64,000 nucleotides of DNA from CBDCFL01 sp965216135 (GCA_965216135.1 CBDCFL010000024.1:310001-374000); one strand, 5' to 3'. Positions 51,516 to 61,215 are shown, counted from the stretch's first letter. Notes: generated from the sequence alone by a model not told the origin. Translations and numbers: made by a program.

Positions 51516-52147
51516 GCGGATCGCGGCGCGGGGCCGTAGCGGGCCAGAAATGTATCGACCGCGCCGCTGATTACACGATCCAATTCGTCGGCGGTGAAGC
51601 TGGTCTGAACGCAGAACAACCGGCGGTTAAACAACCCCGCGCGGCACAGGTCCGAAAACTGATAGGAGGCGAGTTCAAGCTCGTCGGGCGTGACACTCAG
51701 CTCGCCACGCTTGGTCGCCTCACTCAGAAACTGGCGCAACAGCAGCTGCGCCGAATTCATGCCGGTCTCATAAAATTGCCGGCCGAGTTCAGGGAACCGG
51801 GCAGCTTCGGCGACGCATATTCGGTAAATCGCCTGACCGAAGTCGGACAGGTAAAACCTGACAATCTGACCGGCTGCCGACCGCAGAACCACATCGGTGG
51901 GCGCTGAGGTGTCAATTGCCTCGGCCGCCGCGTCGGACATGCGACGGATTTCAACCCCTGCAAATTGCATGAACAATGTGCGCTTGTCAGGGAAATAGCT
52001 GTAAAGCGTCGCCTTGGAGACTGCTGCTGCGCGGGCAATATTGTCAACGCTTGCGCCCTCATAGCCATCCGACAAAAAGACCTGGCGCGCACCGTCGAGC
52101 ACTTGGTCAAATTTTCGTCCGCGCTTGATTGGTGCATTGGCGACCAT
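51512..52147 (-). CDS. TetR/AcrR-family transcriptional regulator
   Basis: 211 aa from ATG 52147. The N-terminal helix-turn-helix spans about 12-58 (FDQVLDGARQVFLSDGYEGA, then AAAVSKATLYSYFPDKRTL). The C-terminal ligand/dimer domain is of the AefR-like type with GQAIYRICVAEAARFPELGR. Targets could be the divergent mbfA (130 bp between start codons) or the convergent ClpP-like gene. The N-terminal NAPIKRGRKFD basic tail is common in the family. Confidence 0.88.
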   Translation of the reverse strand: MVANAPIKRGRKFDQVLDGARQVFLSDGYEGASVDNIARAAAVSKATLYSYFPDKRTLFMQFAGVEIRRMSDAAAEAIDTSAPTDVVLRSAAGQIVRFYLSDFGQAIYRICVAEAARFPELGRQFYETGMNSAQLLLRQFLSEATKRGELSVTPDELELASYQFSDLCRAGLFNRRLFCVQTSFTADELDRVISGAVDTFLARYGPAPRSA

Positions 52148-52280
52148 TTACGCATCCCCCAACGAAACCTCGCGAGGATAGACCATGCCCCGTTGATTTA
52201 GCAAGAAAAGATCAATCTGCTGGCCATTCCGCCCGCCAAGCGTCTATGGGATAAGCAAATATGCATTAAGGAGCGCGACG

Positions 52281-53258
52281 ATGATACCTGGCGTCACCAG
52301 CCGGAAAAAATTCGCCGATCTGAGCGAGCAGGAAGTGCTGGCGCTGGCGATATCGTCGGAAGAGGATGATGCGCGCATCTACCGGCAATATGCGGAAAAA
52401 CTGCGCCATGGGTACCCTTCGTCCGCCAGCATATTCGACGATATGGCTGTCGAAGAGGATGGTCACCGCCAGCGGCTGATCGAGCTGCACAAGTCGCGAT
52501 TTGGCGACGTGATCCCGCTTATCCGCCGCGAGCATGTGTCGGGCTATTATGCGCGCAAACCGGTCTGGCTGGTTGAAAATCTTGGCCCCGAGAGGATGCG
52601 CGAAGAAGCCGAAGCGATGGAGTGCCAGGCAGAACGATTTTATCGTAAGGCCGCCGAGCGAACAACCGATGCCGATACCCGGAAATTGCTGGGCGATCTG
52701 GCTGTCGCCGAGGCCGTGCACGCGGATCGCGCCGATACGCTGGAGGAGACCTATCTCGATCCCAAGTCGCGTGCCGATGAAGACAGACAATCGCGCCGGC
52801 AGTTTATTCTGACCTGGGTGCAGCCGGGGCTTGCGGGGCTGATGGACGGCTCGGTATCGACCCTGGCACCGATCTTTGCGACCGCTTTTGCGACCGGGGA
52901 TACGCATACCACTTTTCTGGTTGGGCTGGCGGCCTCGGTCGGGGCGGGTATTTCGATGGGATTTACCGAAGCGGCCTCCGATGACGGCGAATTGTCGGGC
53001 CGTGGCTCGCCCGTCAAGCGCGGCTTTGCCAGCGGGATCATGACGGCCATCGGCGGGCTGGGCCATGCGCTGCCCTATCTGATCGCGGATTTCTGGACCG
53101 CCACAACGGTGGCGATTATCGTGGTATTTGTTGAACTGTGGGCGATTGTCTGGATCCAGAACCGGTTTATGGACACGCCATTTTTCCGCGCGACGTTTCA
53201 GGTTGTCCTGGGCGGGGCACTGGTTTTTGCCGCAGGTGTGCTGATCGGGCGGGGGTAG
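52281..53258 (+). CDS. mbfA: Membrane-bound ferritin MbfA (ferritin-VIT1 fusion, iron exporter)
   Basis: 325 aa. The N-terminal ferritin-like domain (about 10-160) has the di-iron ligand helices: SSEEDDARIYRQYA, DDMAVEEDGHRQRLIELH, then ECQAERFYRKAAERT and VAEAVHADRADTLEE. The C-terminal part (about 175-325) is a VIT1/CCC1-type membrane domain with five helices and GLMDGSVSTLAPIFATAFAT plus GISMGFTEAASDDG. In Bradyrhizobium and Agrobacterium, MbfA exports ferrous iron and protects against iron and peroxide stress. The RBS is AAGGAG before ATG 52281. I see no clear Irr box in the 130 bp upstream. Confidence 0.9.
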   Translation: MIPGVTSRKKFADLSEQEVLALAISSEEDDARIYRQYAEKLRHGYPSSASIFDDMAVEEDGHRQRLIELHKSRFGDVIPLIRREHVSGYYARKPVWLVENLGPERMREEAEAMECQAERFYRKAAERTTDADTRKLLGDLAVAEAVHADRADTLEETYLDPKSRADEDRQSRRQFILTWVQPGLAGLMDGSVSTLAPIFATAFATGDTHTTFLVGLAASVGAGISMGFTEAASDDGELSGRGSPVKRGFASGIMTAIGGLGHALPYLIADFWTATTVAIIVVFVELWAIVWIQNRFMDTPFFRATFQVVLGGALVFAAGVLIGRG

Positions 53259-53314
53259 CGCCCTTGGCATCCGTGGATATTTGAGTATTTAGGCCAACAA
53301 AAAGCGCGAGGGAC

Positions 53315-54148
53315 GTGGCTTTGGATATGATTTCCGAGAACAGATGTTTCGGTGGCGTGCAGGGGGTTTATACGCACGCCTCGAAGGCAACGGGCTCGGA
53401 TATGACCTTTGGCCTGTTTTTGCCTGCAGCGGCCCAGGACATGCCGGTGCCGGTGGTGTGGTTTCTGTCGGGGCTGACCTGCACTCATGAAAACGCGATG
53501 GTCAAATCGGGCGCACAAGGCTGGGCCGCCAAACTGGGACTGGCGATGATCTTTCCCGATACCAGCCCGCGCGGCGACGGCGTGGCCGATGACGAGGCGT
53601 TCGATCTGGGCCAGGGGGCCGGGTTCTACGTCGATGCAAGCCAAGCACCCTGGGCGGCGCATTTCCAGATGGAGCGCTATGTGGCCGAGGAATTGCCCGC
53701 ACTGGTGTTTGGCGAATTCGCGCTGGATCAGGAGCGTCAGGCGATCACCGGCCATTCGATGGGGGGCCACGGGGCGCTGACGCTGGCGATGAGAATTCCC
53801 AGGCGGTTCGCCTCGGTCTCGGCCTTTTCACCGATCTGCAATCCATGCGCTTCCGAGTGGGGGCGCAAACAGTTCACCGCTTATCTGGGCGCGTATGCGG
53901 ACTGGACCGGCCATGATGCCAGCGACCTGATGGTGCAGGCGGGCTTTGGCGGGTCGGTTTTATGCGACACCGGCACGGATGATCAGTTCATCGACCTGCT
54001 CAGGCCACAGGCGCTGGCAGGGGCCATGACCGAAAGGCGCCAAGAGGGCGCATTTCGGATGCAAAAGGGTTATGATCATTCATACTTTTTTGTCGCAACC
54101 TTCATAGAAGACCACCTGCGGTTCCACGGCGAGGCGCTTTATGGCTAA
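53315..54148 (+). CDS. fghA: S-formylglutathione hydrolase
   Basis: Hydrolyses S-formylglutathione to formate and glutathione, the step after AdhC. About 277 aa from GTG 53315; GAGGG sits only 2 nt before it, so TTG 53321 or ATG 53327 may be the real start. The esterase D fold shows the oxyanion segment WFLSGLTCTHEN, nucleophile Ser148 in TGHSMGGHGAL, Asp in DTGTDDQFID (near 224) and His in KGYDHSYFF (near 257). It overlaps the sthA start by 8 bp, so the two are translationally coupled, linking formaldehyde oxidation with NADH/NADPH balance. Confidence 0.94.
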   Translation: MALDMISENRCFGGVQGVYTHASKATGSDMTFGLFLPAAAQDMPVPVVWFLSGLTCTHENAMVKSGAQGWAAKLGLAMIFPDTSPRGDGVADDEAFDLGQGAGFYVDASQAPWAAHFQMERYVAEELPALVFGEFALDQERQAITGHSMGGHGALTLAMRIPRRFASVSAFSPICNPCASEWGRKQFTAYLGAYADWTGHDASDLMVQAGFGGSVLCDTGTDDQFIDLLRPQALAGAMTERRQEGAFRMQKGYDHSYFFVATFIEDHLRFHGEALYG

Positions 54149-55567
54149 GACCAAAATGGCCCATTACGATTTGATCATCATCGGGTCGGGCCCGGCCGGC
54201 AAGTCCGCGGCAATTCAGGCCGGCAAGCTGAAACGCAAAGTATTAGTGATTGACCGCAAGGATCGGCTGGGCGGTGTCTCGGTTCACACTGGCACGATCC
54301 CGTCCAAGACCCTGCGCGAGACGGTGCTGAACCTGTCAGGCTGGCGCGAGCGGTCTTTTTATGGCCGCTCGTACCGCGCCAAGGAAGAAATTGCCGCAGA
54401 GGATTTGCGCGCGCGTTTGCATATGACGCTCGATTACGAGGTTGACGTGTTGGAACATCAGTTCAACCGCAATCATGTCGAAACCCTGAACGGGATTGCG
54501 CGGTTCACCAGTGCGCATGAAATTGAAGTGGCGACCGATGCGGGCAAGGTGAAGCCGCTGACCGCAGACAAATTCCTGATCGCGACCGGGACACGGACGC
54601 ATCGGCCGGACAACGTGCCGTTCAACGGCACCACGATCGTGGACAGCGATGAGTTTCTGGAACTCGCCCGCATCCCCCGCAGCCTGTGTGTGGTGGGTGC
54701 CGGTGTGATCGGGGTGGAATATGCCACCATGTTTGCCGCCTTGGATGTGCGGGTAACGCTGGTGGAACCGCGCGAGACGTTTCTGGATTTCATCGACCGG
54801 CACACCATTCAGGAATTCACCCACCAGATCCGCGAGAACGGGCTGGATTTGCGCTTGGGTTCCGGCGTGGCGGCGATCGAAGACGTCGGCAATCATGCTG
54901 AGGTCACGCTGGAAAATGGCCGCCATGTGCGCTCGGAGATGCTGCTTTATGCAGCCGGACGGATGGGGGCGACACGGCAATTGAATCTCGAGGCAACCGG
55001 GCTGAAAACCGATGATCGCGACCGGTTGTCGGTGGACCGAAAAAACTATCAGACCGAGGTGCCACACATCTATGCCGCCGGCGACGTGATCGGGCATCCG
55101 TCGCTGGCCTAACCAGCCTGCAGCAGGGCCGCGTCACGGCCTGCCACGCACTTGAGACGCCGACGCTGCCGGAAAGCCCGTGGTTTCCCTATGGCATCTA
55201 CTCGGTGCCGGAAATTTCGACCTGCGGTATGTCCGAGGAAGAGGTCGAGGAGCGCGGCATTCCCTATGAGGTCGGGATCGGGCGCTTCCGCGAATGTTCG
55301 CGCGGCCATATCATGGGGCTGGAACACGGGATGGTCAAAATGCTGGTCAGCCTGAAGACCCGACGCCTGCTGGGCGTGCAGATCGTGGGCGAAGGTGCAA
55401 CCGAGCTGATCCATATCGCCCAGGCGGTGCTGAACCTGAAAGGTACGGTCGATTACTTTGTCGAGAACACGTTCAACTATCCGACGCTGGCCGAGGCGTA
55501 TCGCGTCGCCGGGCTGGATGCGTTCAACCGGATGCCGATCCCGGCGGAATACCGGGTCACGCGATAA
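54141..55567 (+). pseudogene. sthA: Soluble pyridine nucleotide transhydrogenase SthA, frameshifted
   Basis: A flavoprotein that transfers hydride between NADPH and NAD. ATG 54141 follows GAGG within the fghA end. FAD loop LIIIGSGPAGKSAAIQAGK (11-29). The segment GGVSVHTGTIPSKTLRE (44-60) lacks the redox cysteines of lipoamide dehydrogenase, as expected for SthA. NAD loop VVGAGVIGVEYA. FAD contact IYAAGDVIGHPSLA. The frame stops at TAA 55110-55112; adding one base there gives STSLQQGRVTACHALETPTL, and the dimerisation domain continues to 55567. Repaired length is about 475 aa. Probably a sequencing indel. Confidence 0.88.
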
Positions 55568-55569
55568 AA

Positions 55570-56025
55570 ATGACCACCATTTACGTCGATGCCGATGCCT
55601 GCCCGGTCAAGGCCGAGGCCGAGCGTGTGGCGACTCGGCATAACGTGGCCATGGTGCTGGTCTGCAACGGCGGCTTGCGGCCTTCGGCAAATCCGCTGGT
55701 CAGCGTGAGATTCGTGGACCAGGGGCCGGATGAAGCGGACAAATGGATCGCCGATCAGGCGGGGCGGGGCGATGTGGTGGTCACGGGCGACATCCTGCTG
55801 GCCGCGCGTTGTGTTCAGGCCGGTGCGGCGGTGCTGCGCCACAATGGCGAGGCGCTGACGGCGGCCAATATCGGCAATGTCCTGGCCACCCGCGATCTGA
55901 TGACCGATCTGCGCAGCTCCGATCCGTTTCGCCAAGGCGGGGCGCCTGCGTTTTCCGGGGCCGACCGGTCGCGGTTTTCTGAAGCGCTCGAACGGCTGGT
56001 CAGGCAGAAGGGCAATTTCCGCTGA
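55570..56025 (+). CDS. YaiI/YqxD (DUF188) family protein
   Basis: 151 aa from ATG 55570, 2 bp after the sthA stop. Hallmarks are IYVDADACPVKAEAERVA (4-21), RFVDQGPDEADKWIADQ, and DVVVTGDILLAARCVQAGA (about 62-80) with NGEALTAANIG. The fold is PIN-like with conserved aspartates, suggesting a nuclease, but no activity is established for the family. It is probably translated with sthA. Confidence 0.9.
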   Translation: MTTIYVDADACPVKAEAERVATRHNVAMVLVCNGGLRPSANPLVSVRFVDQGPDEADKWIADQAGRGDVVVTGDILLAARCVQAGAAVLRHNGEALTAANIGNVLATRDLMTDLRSSDPFRQGGAPAFSGADRSRFSEALERLVRQKGNFR

Positions 56026-56034
56026 CGGCGCTGG

Positions 56035-56752
56035 TCAGACGATGTTGAGTTCTGTCAGCCGTTTGCTAATCGTATCGTGTGCGGAATTTAGCAGCGGTTG
56101 GCCGTGCGCGCTGAGCAGGTGGCGGAAGCTCAGTGCTTTTAAGCGTGCAAAGTCAGAGGGTTGCACTTTGCTCACTTTTCGCCATCCAGGGCCGACATTT
56201 GGGGAGTGGAAAAAATCCGCCCTCTTGCATGCTTTGGGCCGAATAGTCATCAAACCACTCGTCCGGGCCGGACCAATTGTGCAAGGAATCGCAGCTGACC
56301 AGGATGCCACCGTGGCGGTCAAGATGCAGGATCACTTCGGGCTTGGAAGCGGTCTCGAACAAAAACACCGACGCGTCGTTTGAAGGGCCCGCCTGATCCG
56401 GTGCCAGAACGCAATCTGTAACCTCACCGCGATCGTGGGTCATTCCGTCAGGAGCCCAGAATTCGGCACCATAGCGGTCGAGATAGAACGCGTCGTCGCG
56501 ACCATGAAACTGGCCCAGTTTGGCGACGTGTTTTACCTCACCCAGTGCATCAATTTCTGCCAGCCCGCCTGCGTCTAATCGCACCGTGTTGGCCAGCGTC
56601 AGTTCCGTGCCGGTGCGGATGACGGTCATATTACGACTGGTCAGTATCGGCCTGTCAGGTGCCTCGATGCGCATCTGGCCGGTGACGAAAAACACCTCCG
56701 GCAGGACTTGCGTGATCTGCCCGTGGGGAAGCTGGGGCGGGAAATCTGGCAT
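56035..56752 (-). pseudogene. Metallo-beta-lactamase-like (DUF4336-like) protein, frameshifted
   Basis: From ATG 56752 (AGAGGA upstream) the protein reads MPDFPPQLPHGQITQVLPEV and NMTVIRTGTELTLANTVRLD, the pattern of MBL-fold proteins of the DUF4336 type that lack the classical HxHxDH motif. GEVKHVAKLGQFHGRDDAF and VLVSCDSLHNWS-like segments follow. At the T6 run (plus 56210-56215) the frame is off by one: with five Ts it continues GGFFHSPNVGPGWRKVSK, then FRHLLSAHGQPLLNSA to 56035. Repaired length is about 239 aa. It lies divergent from the DMT transporter gene. Confidence 0.65.
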
Positions 56753-56897
56753 TGTTCCTCTGGCTTGCAGTGCTGATGTGGCCCAATCATAGGTGACAAA
56801 CCCATGGCTGCGATAGGGCAAATCGGATTGGCTCGCACCGACGTGGCAGTCGGTATTGAGACAGATTACCGGTCAGATCGCACCGACAAGTCGATCC

Positions 56898-57866
56898 GTG
56901 TCAGACCTTTTCGACAGCCGCACCAACGCAATTGGCATCGCCTGCGCCATCGGGGCGGGGTTTTTCTTCTCGGTAAATGATGTGGTGATCAAATTCCTGA
57001 GCGGCGATTACCCGCTACATCAGGTTGTCTTGCTGCGCGCCACGATCGGTATGGCGGTGTTGCTGGGTCTGCTGGCACCACTGTCAGGCGGATTTGCGCA
57101 GCTTAAGACCCGGCGCCTGGGTGCGCATCTGATCCGGGGGCTGTGCGTGGTTTTCGCCAATATGACGTTTTTTCTGAGCCTGGCCGTAATGCCGCTGGCC
57201 GATGCGATGGCGATATTTTTCGTCAGCCCCTTGGTGATCACCACGTTTTCGGTGGTATTTCTGGGCGAAGCTGTGGGACCGCGCCGGTGGATTGCCGTTG
57301 TTATCGGCATGATCGGCGTTCTGATCGTGATCCGCCCCGGCAGCGCGGCGTTTCAGATAGCCAGCCTGTTTCCACTGGCCGCTGCTGTAGGTTATGCGTT
57401 TTTGCACATCCTGACGCGCAAAATCGGCGGCACGGAATCGGCGGTGACCATGACCTTTTACATCCAGCTGGTGTTCATCGCCGTAAGCGCCGGGATCGGG
57501 CTGGGTTTTGGCAACGGATGGCTGTCCGGGGGCGGCAATCCCTCGGTCGAGTTCCTGTTCAGGGCCTGGATATGGCCGGATCCGGGCGACCTCTGGCTGT
57601 TCGTGGTGATCGGCGTGGCCTCGACTGGTGGCGGTTATCTGATCAGCCAAGCATATCGTCTGTGCAAGGCGGGACTGGCGGCGCCCTTTGAATATGTCGC
57701 CCTGCCGATGGCAATTTTCTGGGGCTATTCGGTGTTCGGCGAATGGCCCGATGCAATGACCTGGGCCGGCGTGGCGCTGATCCTGACAGGAGGTCTGTAC
57801 ATGTTCTGGCGCGAAGCACTGGCCGACCGGCGGCTGGCCAGCGAAGCCCCTCCCAAACGCAGTTAG
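56898..57866 (+). CDS. DMT-superfamily (EamA) transporter
   Basis: About 322 aa from GTG 56898 (MSDLFDSRTNAIGIACAIGA). Ten hydrophobic helices in two EamA repeats can be counted. The N-terminal repeat includes GFFFSVNDVVIKFLSGDYP and the family-typical PLADAMAIFFVSPLVIT; the C-terminal repeat includes YRLCKAGLAAPFEYVALPMA. Inner-membrane exporter of a small metabolite (amino acid, nucleoside or drug); the substrate cannot be told. It is followed by the HAD gene after 53 bp. Confidence 0.88.
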   Translation: MSDLFDSRTNAIGIACAIGAGFFFSVNDVVIKFLSGDYPLHQVVLLRATIGMAVLLGLLAPLSGGFAQLKTRRLGAHLIRGLCVVFANMTFFLSLAVMPLADAMAIFFVSPLVITTFSVVFLGEAVGPRRWIAVVIGMIGVLIVIRPGSAAFQIASLFPLAAAVGYAFLHILTRKIGGTESAVTMTFYIQLVFIAVSAGIGLGFGNGWLSGGGNPSVEFLFRAWIWPDPGDLWLFVVIGVASTGGGYLISQAYRLCKAGLAAPFEYVALPMAIFWGYSVFGEWPDAMTWAGVALILTGGLYMFWREALADRRLASEAPPKRS

Positions 57867-57919
57867 ACAAAGCCGGGTGATCCGGTTAGCCAAATGCGAG
57901 CGCCCCAGGTGGATTGGCG

Positions 57920-58549
57920 ATGATGGCTAAGATCCAGGCAGTCATTTTCGACATCGGCAATGTCCTGATCGAATGGCAGCCGGAACGATATTATGATCGC
58001 ACGATCGGCACGATGCGCCGGCGCGAGATGTTTGACGAGGTCGATCTGCATGGCATGAACGAGCGTGTCGACCGGGGCGAAAATTTCCGTGACGTGATTT
58101 ATGAAACCGCTGATGCCAACCCCGAATGGCGCACGGAAATCCGCGACTGGCATGACAACTGGATCGCTCTGGCGCAGCCGGCCGTTGAGGCGTCGGTGCA
58201 TCTGCTGCGCGCGCTCAGACGCGCGCGGGTTCCGGTGTTTGCGCTTTCCAACTTTGGTGTCGAGAGTTTCGCGCTTGCCGAATCCCAGTACCCGTTCCTG
58301 GGCGAGTTCGACCGGCGCTACATTTCCGGCCACATGAAAATGACCAAGCCCGATCCGGGTATTTACCGGATGGTCGAAGATGATTGCGGTATAGCGCCCG
58401 AAGCGCTGTTGTTTGCCGACGACCGGCAGGAAAACCTTGGTGTCGCGGCAACGCGCGGCTGGCAGACGCATCTGTTCGACGGCCCGCGGGGATGGGCGGC
58501 GCGGCTCGTTGCAGAGGGATTGCTGAGCCGCGACGATACGGGGCTGTGA
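57920..58549 (+). CDS. HAD-superfamily phosphatase (YihX-like)
   Basis: About 209 aa from ATG 57920, with AGGTGG 7 nt upstream. HAD motif I is FDIGNVLIEW (second Asp replaced by Asn-Val as in YihX-type and alpha-haloacid enzymes), motif II FALSNFG, motif III MTKPDPGIY and motif IV LLFADDRQENL. The cap is the small helical type (C1). Likely a sugar-phosphate or nucleotide phosphatase; 2-haloacid dehalogenase activity is a less likely alternative. Confidence 0.86.
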   Translation: MMAKIQAVIFDIGNVLIEWQPERYYDRTIGTMRRREMFDEVDLHGMNERVDRGENFRDVIYETADANPEWRTEIRDWHDNWIALAQPAVEASVHLLRALRRARVPVFALSNFGVESFALAESQYPFLGEFDRRYISGHMKMTKPDPGIYRMVEDDCGIAPEALLFADDRQENLGVAATRGWQTHLFDGPRGWAARLVAEGLLSRDDTGL

Positions 58550-58625
58550 CGCAGGCACCGCGCGTCCGATGTGAATTCAGCTATCGCTTGGCGTGGCAGC
58601 ACGGATCGCCTATATGCGCCGGACC

Positions 58626-59105
58626 ATGGCCAAGAAACCCGCGACCGATCCGAATTACAAAGTCATCGCCGAAAATCGCCGCGCGCGGTATGATTACGCC
58701 ATCGAAAGCGACATCGAATGCGGCGTCCAGCTGACCGGGTCCGAGGTCAAGTCATTGCGGAATTCTCGGGCCAATATCGCCGAAAGCTATGCTGGTGTCG
58801 AAGGGGGTGAGCTGTGGCTGATCAACGCGAATATTGCACGATACGCCCCGGCCAAAACCTGGGGCCATGAGGAGCGCCGGCGACGCAAATTGTTGGTCTC
58901 GAGAAAGGAACTGGCCAAGCTTGGGCAGGCCACATCGCGCGAGGGCATGACGCTGGTGCCCTTGGTAATGTATTTCAACCATCGCGGGCTGGTGAAACTG
59001 AAAATCGGCGTCGCAAAAGGCAAAAAGACGCATGACAAACGCGCAACCGAGGCCCGGCGTGACTGGCAGAGGCAAAAGGCCCGTCTCTTGAGGGAGCGGC
59101 ACTAG
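58626..59105 (+). CDS. smpB: SsrA (tmRNA)-binding protein SmpB
   Basis: Binds tmRNA and brings it to stalled ribosomes for trans-translation. 159 aa from ATG 58626 (MAKKPATDPNYKVIAENRRA); ATG 58614 would add four residues. Core motifs: GVQLTGSEVKSLRNSRANIA, YAPAKTWGHEERRRRKLL and the basic C-terminal tail GVAKGKKTHDKRATEARRDW that enters the mRNA channel. No tmRNA gene is visible in this window. Confidence 0.96.
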   Translation: MAKKPATDPNYKVIAENRRARYDYAIESDIECGVQLTGSEVKSLRNSRANIAESYAGVEGGELWLINANIARYAPAKTWGHEERRRRKLLVSRKELAKLGQATSREGMTLVPLVMYFNHRGLVKLKIGVAKGKKTHDKRATEARRDWQRQKARLLRERH

Positions 59106-59171
59106 CGCAGTCTTGCGCAGCTGCCCGCGCGGGTTTAGGCAAGGTCGAAATTGCGCAAAGCCGAACTGCCC

Positions 59172-60029
59172 ATGCCCAGCAGCGACCCCAAAACGCTTGT
59201 GTCGACCGGTTGGCTCAGCGCGCATCTGAGTGACCCCGATCTGCGGATTATCGACGGTTCGTGGTACATGCCTGGCTCGGGTCGCGATGCGCTGTCCGAC
59301 TATGACGCGGCCCATATTCCCGGCGCGCGGTTTGTCGATATTGACGATTTGTCTGACGAGAGTGCTCAGGTTCCCCATATGGCCCCGCCGCCAGAAAAGT
59401 TCGCCTCGCGGATGTGTGCGCTTGGCATTGGCGATGGTCATCAGGTGGTGATCTATGACGGCGCCGGATTGTTTTCAGCGGCGCGCATTTGGTGGCTGTT
59501 TCGCCTGATGGGCAAGCGGGATGTCGCAGTGCTGGACGGCGGATTTCCGAAATGGCGGGCCGAAGGGCGTGCGATCGAAGATATGGCTCCGATCATTCGC
59601 GACCGCCATATGACCGTGCAGCGACAGGCACATCTTGCGCGCAATGTTACCCAAGTGGCCGCCGCATCCAAGCTAGGCGATCACACGATCCTGGATGCGC
59701 GGTCGACGGGCCGGTTTCGTGGTGACGAAGCGGAACCGAGGCCGGGCCTGCGTTCTGGGCATATCCCCGGTTCGCGCAGCCTGCCGTTCTGGCGGCTGTT
59801 GAATGAAAATGGTACGATGAAGGATGTGTCGCGTCTGCGCGAAATTCTGGCCGCCACTGGTGCCGATCTGGACAAGCCTGTGATTGCAACCTGCGGCTCT
59901 GGCGTGACTGCTGCGATCATCACCCTGGCGCTGGAACGCATCGGCCACAAAAACCATTCGCTCTATGATGGGTCGTGGGCCGAATGGGGCGCATATGACG
60001 ACCTGAAAATTGCAACCGGAGAGGCTTGA
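59172..60029 (+). CDS. sseA: 3-mercaptopyruvate sulfurtransferase SseA
   Basis: Transfers sulfur from 3-mercaptopyruvate to cyanide or thiols. 285 aa with two rhodanese domains. The N-terminal domain starts TLVSTGWLSAHLSDPDLRII. The C-terminal domain has LDARSTGRFRGDEAEPRPGL, the SGHIPGSRSLPF segment and the catalytic loop CGSGVTAA (Cys near 240), the CG[S/T]GVT form that marks mercaptopyruvate as opposed to thiosulfate sulfurtransferases. ATG 59172 was chosen over the earlier TTG 59151. The aminotransferase gene begins 1 bp after its stop. Confidence 0.93.
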   Translation: MPSSDPKTLVSTGWLSAHLSDPDLRIIDGSWYMPGSGRDALSDYDAAHIPGARFVDIDDLSDESAQVPHMAPPPEKFASRMCALGIGDGHQVVIYDGAGLFSAARIWWLFRLMGKRDVAVLDGGFPKWRAEGRAIEDMAPIIRDRHMTVQRQAHLARNVTQVAAASKLGDHTILDARSTGRFRGDEAEPRPGLRSGHIPGSRSLPFWRLLNENGTMKDVSRLREILAATGADLDKPVIATCGSGVTAAIITLALERIGHKNHSLYDGSWAEWGAYDDLKIATGEA

Positions 60030-60030
60030 T

Positions 60031-61215
60031 ATGCTTAGCGATCTGTCACCGCAGCCAGCGGACAAAATTCTGGCGTTGATGCAGGCCTATCGCGAAGATC
60101 CGCGAACCGACAAGATTGACCTGGGTGTCGGCGTTTACAAGAACGCCGCAGGCGTGACGCCGGTTATGCGCGCGATCAAGGCCGCGGAACGGCTATTGGT
60201 CGATACCCAAACCACCAAGGCCTATACCGGGCTGGCCGGCGATCCGGCCTTTGCGGAAGCGATCTGCGGGCTGATCCTTGGCGATAACACCGACGCGGAC
60301 CGTCGCGCCGCGATCGCAACCCCCGGCGGCACCGGCGCGATCCGGCAGGGACTGGAGCTGATCCGGATGGCGGGCAAGGGCGCGACCGTGTGGCTGTCGG
60401 CCCCGACCTGGCCGAACCATCCTTCGATCGTCAAATATCTCGGCATGCCGATGGCCGAGTACCGCTATTTCGATAACGCAACCCGCGATGTCGATTTCGT
60501 CGGCATGATGGCGGATCTGTCGGGGATCAAAACGGGCGACATCGTCTTGCTGCATGGTTGTTGCCATAATCCTACCGGGGCCAATCTGACGCTGGATCAG
60601 TGGCACCAAGTGGTGGACCTGCTGGCCGACAAGGGCGGCATCGCGTTCATCGACATTGCCTATCAGGGCTTTGGCGACGGTCTGGGCGAAGATGCGGCCG
60701 CAGTGCGGATGGTGGCGTCATCGTTGCCAGAGGTTCTGATCGCGGCGAGTTGTTCCAAGAATTTCGGCATATACCGGGAACGCACCGGGGTGCTGATGGC
60801 GCTTGTGCCAGAGCCGAAGGCCAGGGCGAATGCGCAGGGCACGCTCAATTTTCTCAACCGGCAGAATTATTCCTTCCCGCCCGATCACGGCGCGCGGCTG
60901 GTGACGATGATCCTGAGCGACGAAACGTTAAGGGCCGACTGGCAGGCGGAGCTTGAGGCGATGCGTTTGGGGATGCTGGGCTTGCGCCAGAACCTGGCCG
61001 AAGAGCTGCGCCAGCGATCAAACTCTGACCGGTTCGATTTTGTCGCGCGCCATCGCGGCATGTTTAGCCGGATCGGGGCCAGTCCGGAGCAGGTCGAGAC
61101 GATGCGCGCCGAAGCGGGCATATACATGATTGGCGACAGCCGGATAAATGTCGCCGGGCTGAACGCATCGACGGTGCCTTTGCTGGCGCAGGCCATCGTT
61201 GACGCGGGCGTTTAG
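60031..61215 (+). CDS. Aromatic/aspartate-type aminotransferase (class I)
   Basis: 394 aa fold type I PLP enzyme from ATG 60031, with GGAGAGG upstream inside sseA. PLP lysine in AASCSKNFGIYRERTG (near 245), pyridine-nitrogen Asp in FIDIAYQGFGDG, and Asn in HGCCHNPTGANLTLDQW. The N-terminal KIDLGVGVYKNAAGVTPVM is the TyrB/AspC signature. It should transaminate aromatic amino acids and possibly aspartate. Pairing with sseA makes sense: an aminotransferase acting on cysteine would supply 3-mercaptopyruvate. That link is inference. Confidence 0.92.
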   Translation: MLSDLSPQPADKILALMQAYREDPRTDKIDLGVGVYKNAAGVTPVMRAIKAAERLLVDTQTTKAYTGLAGDPAFAEAICGLILGDNTDADRRAAIATPGGTGAIRQGLELIRMAGKGATVWLSAPTWPNHPSIVKYLGMPMAEYRYFDNATRDVDFVGMMADLSGIKTGDIVLLHGCCHNPTGANLTLDQWHQVVDLLADKGGIAFIDIAYQGFGDGLGEDAAAVRMVASSLPEVLIAASCSKNFGIYRERTGVLMALVPEPKARANAQGTLNFLNRQNYSFPPDHGARLVTMILSDETLRADWQAELEAMRLGMLGLRQNLAEELRQRSNSDRFDFVARHRGMFSRIGASPEQVETMRAEAGIYMIGDSRINVAGLNASTVPLLAQAIVDAGV

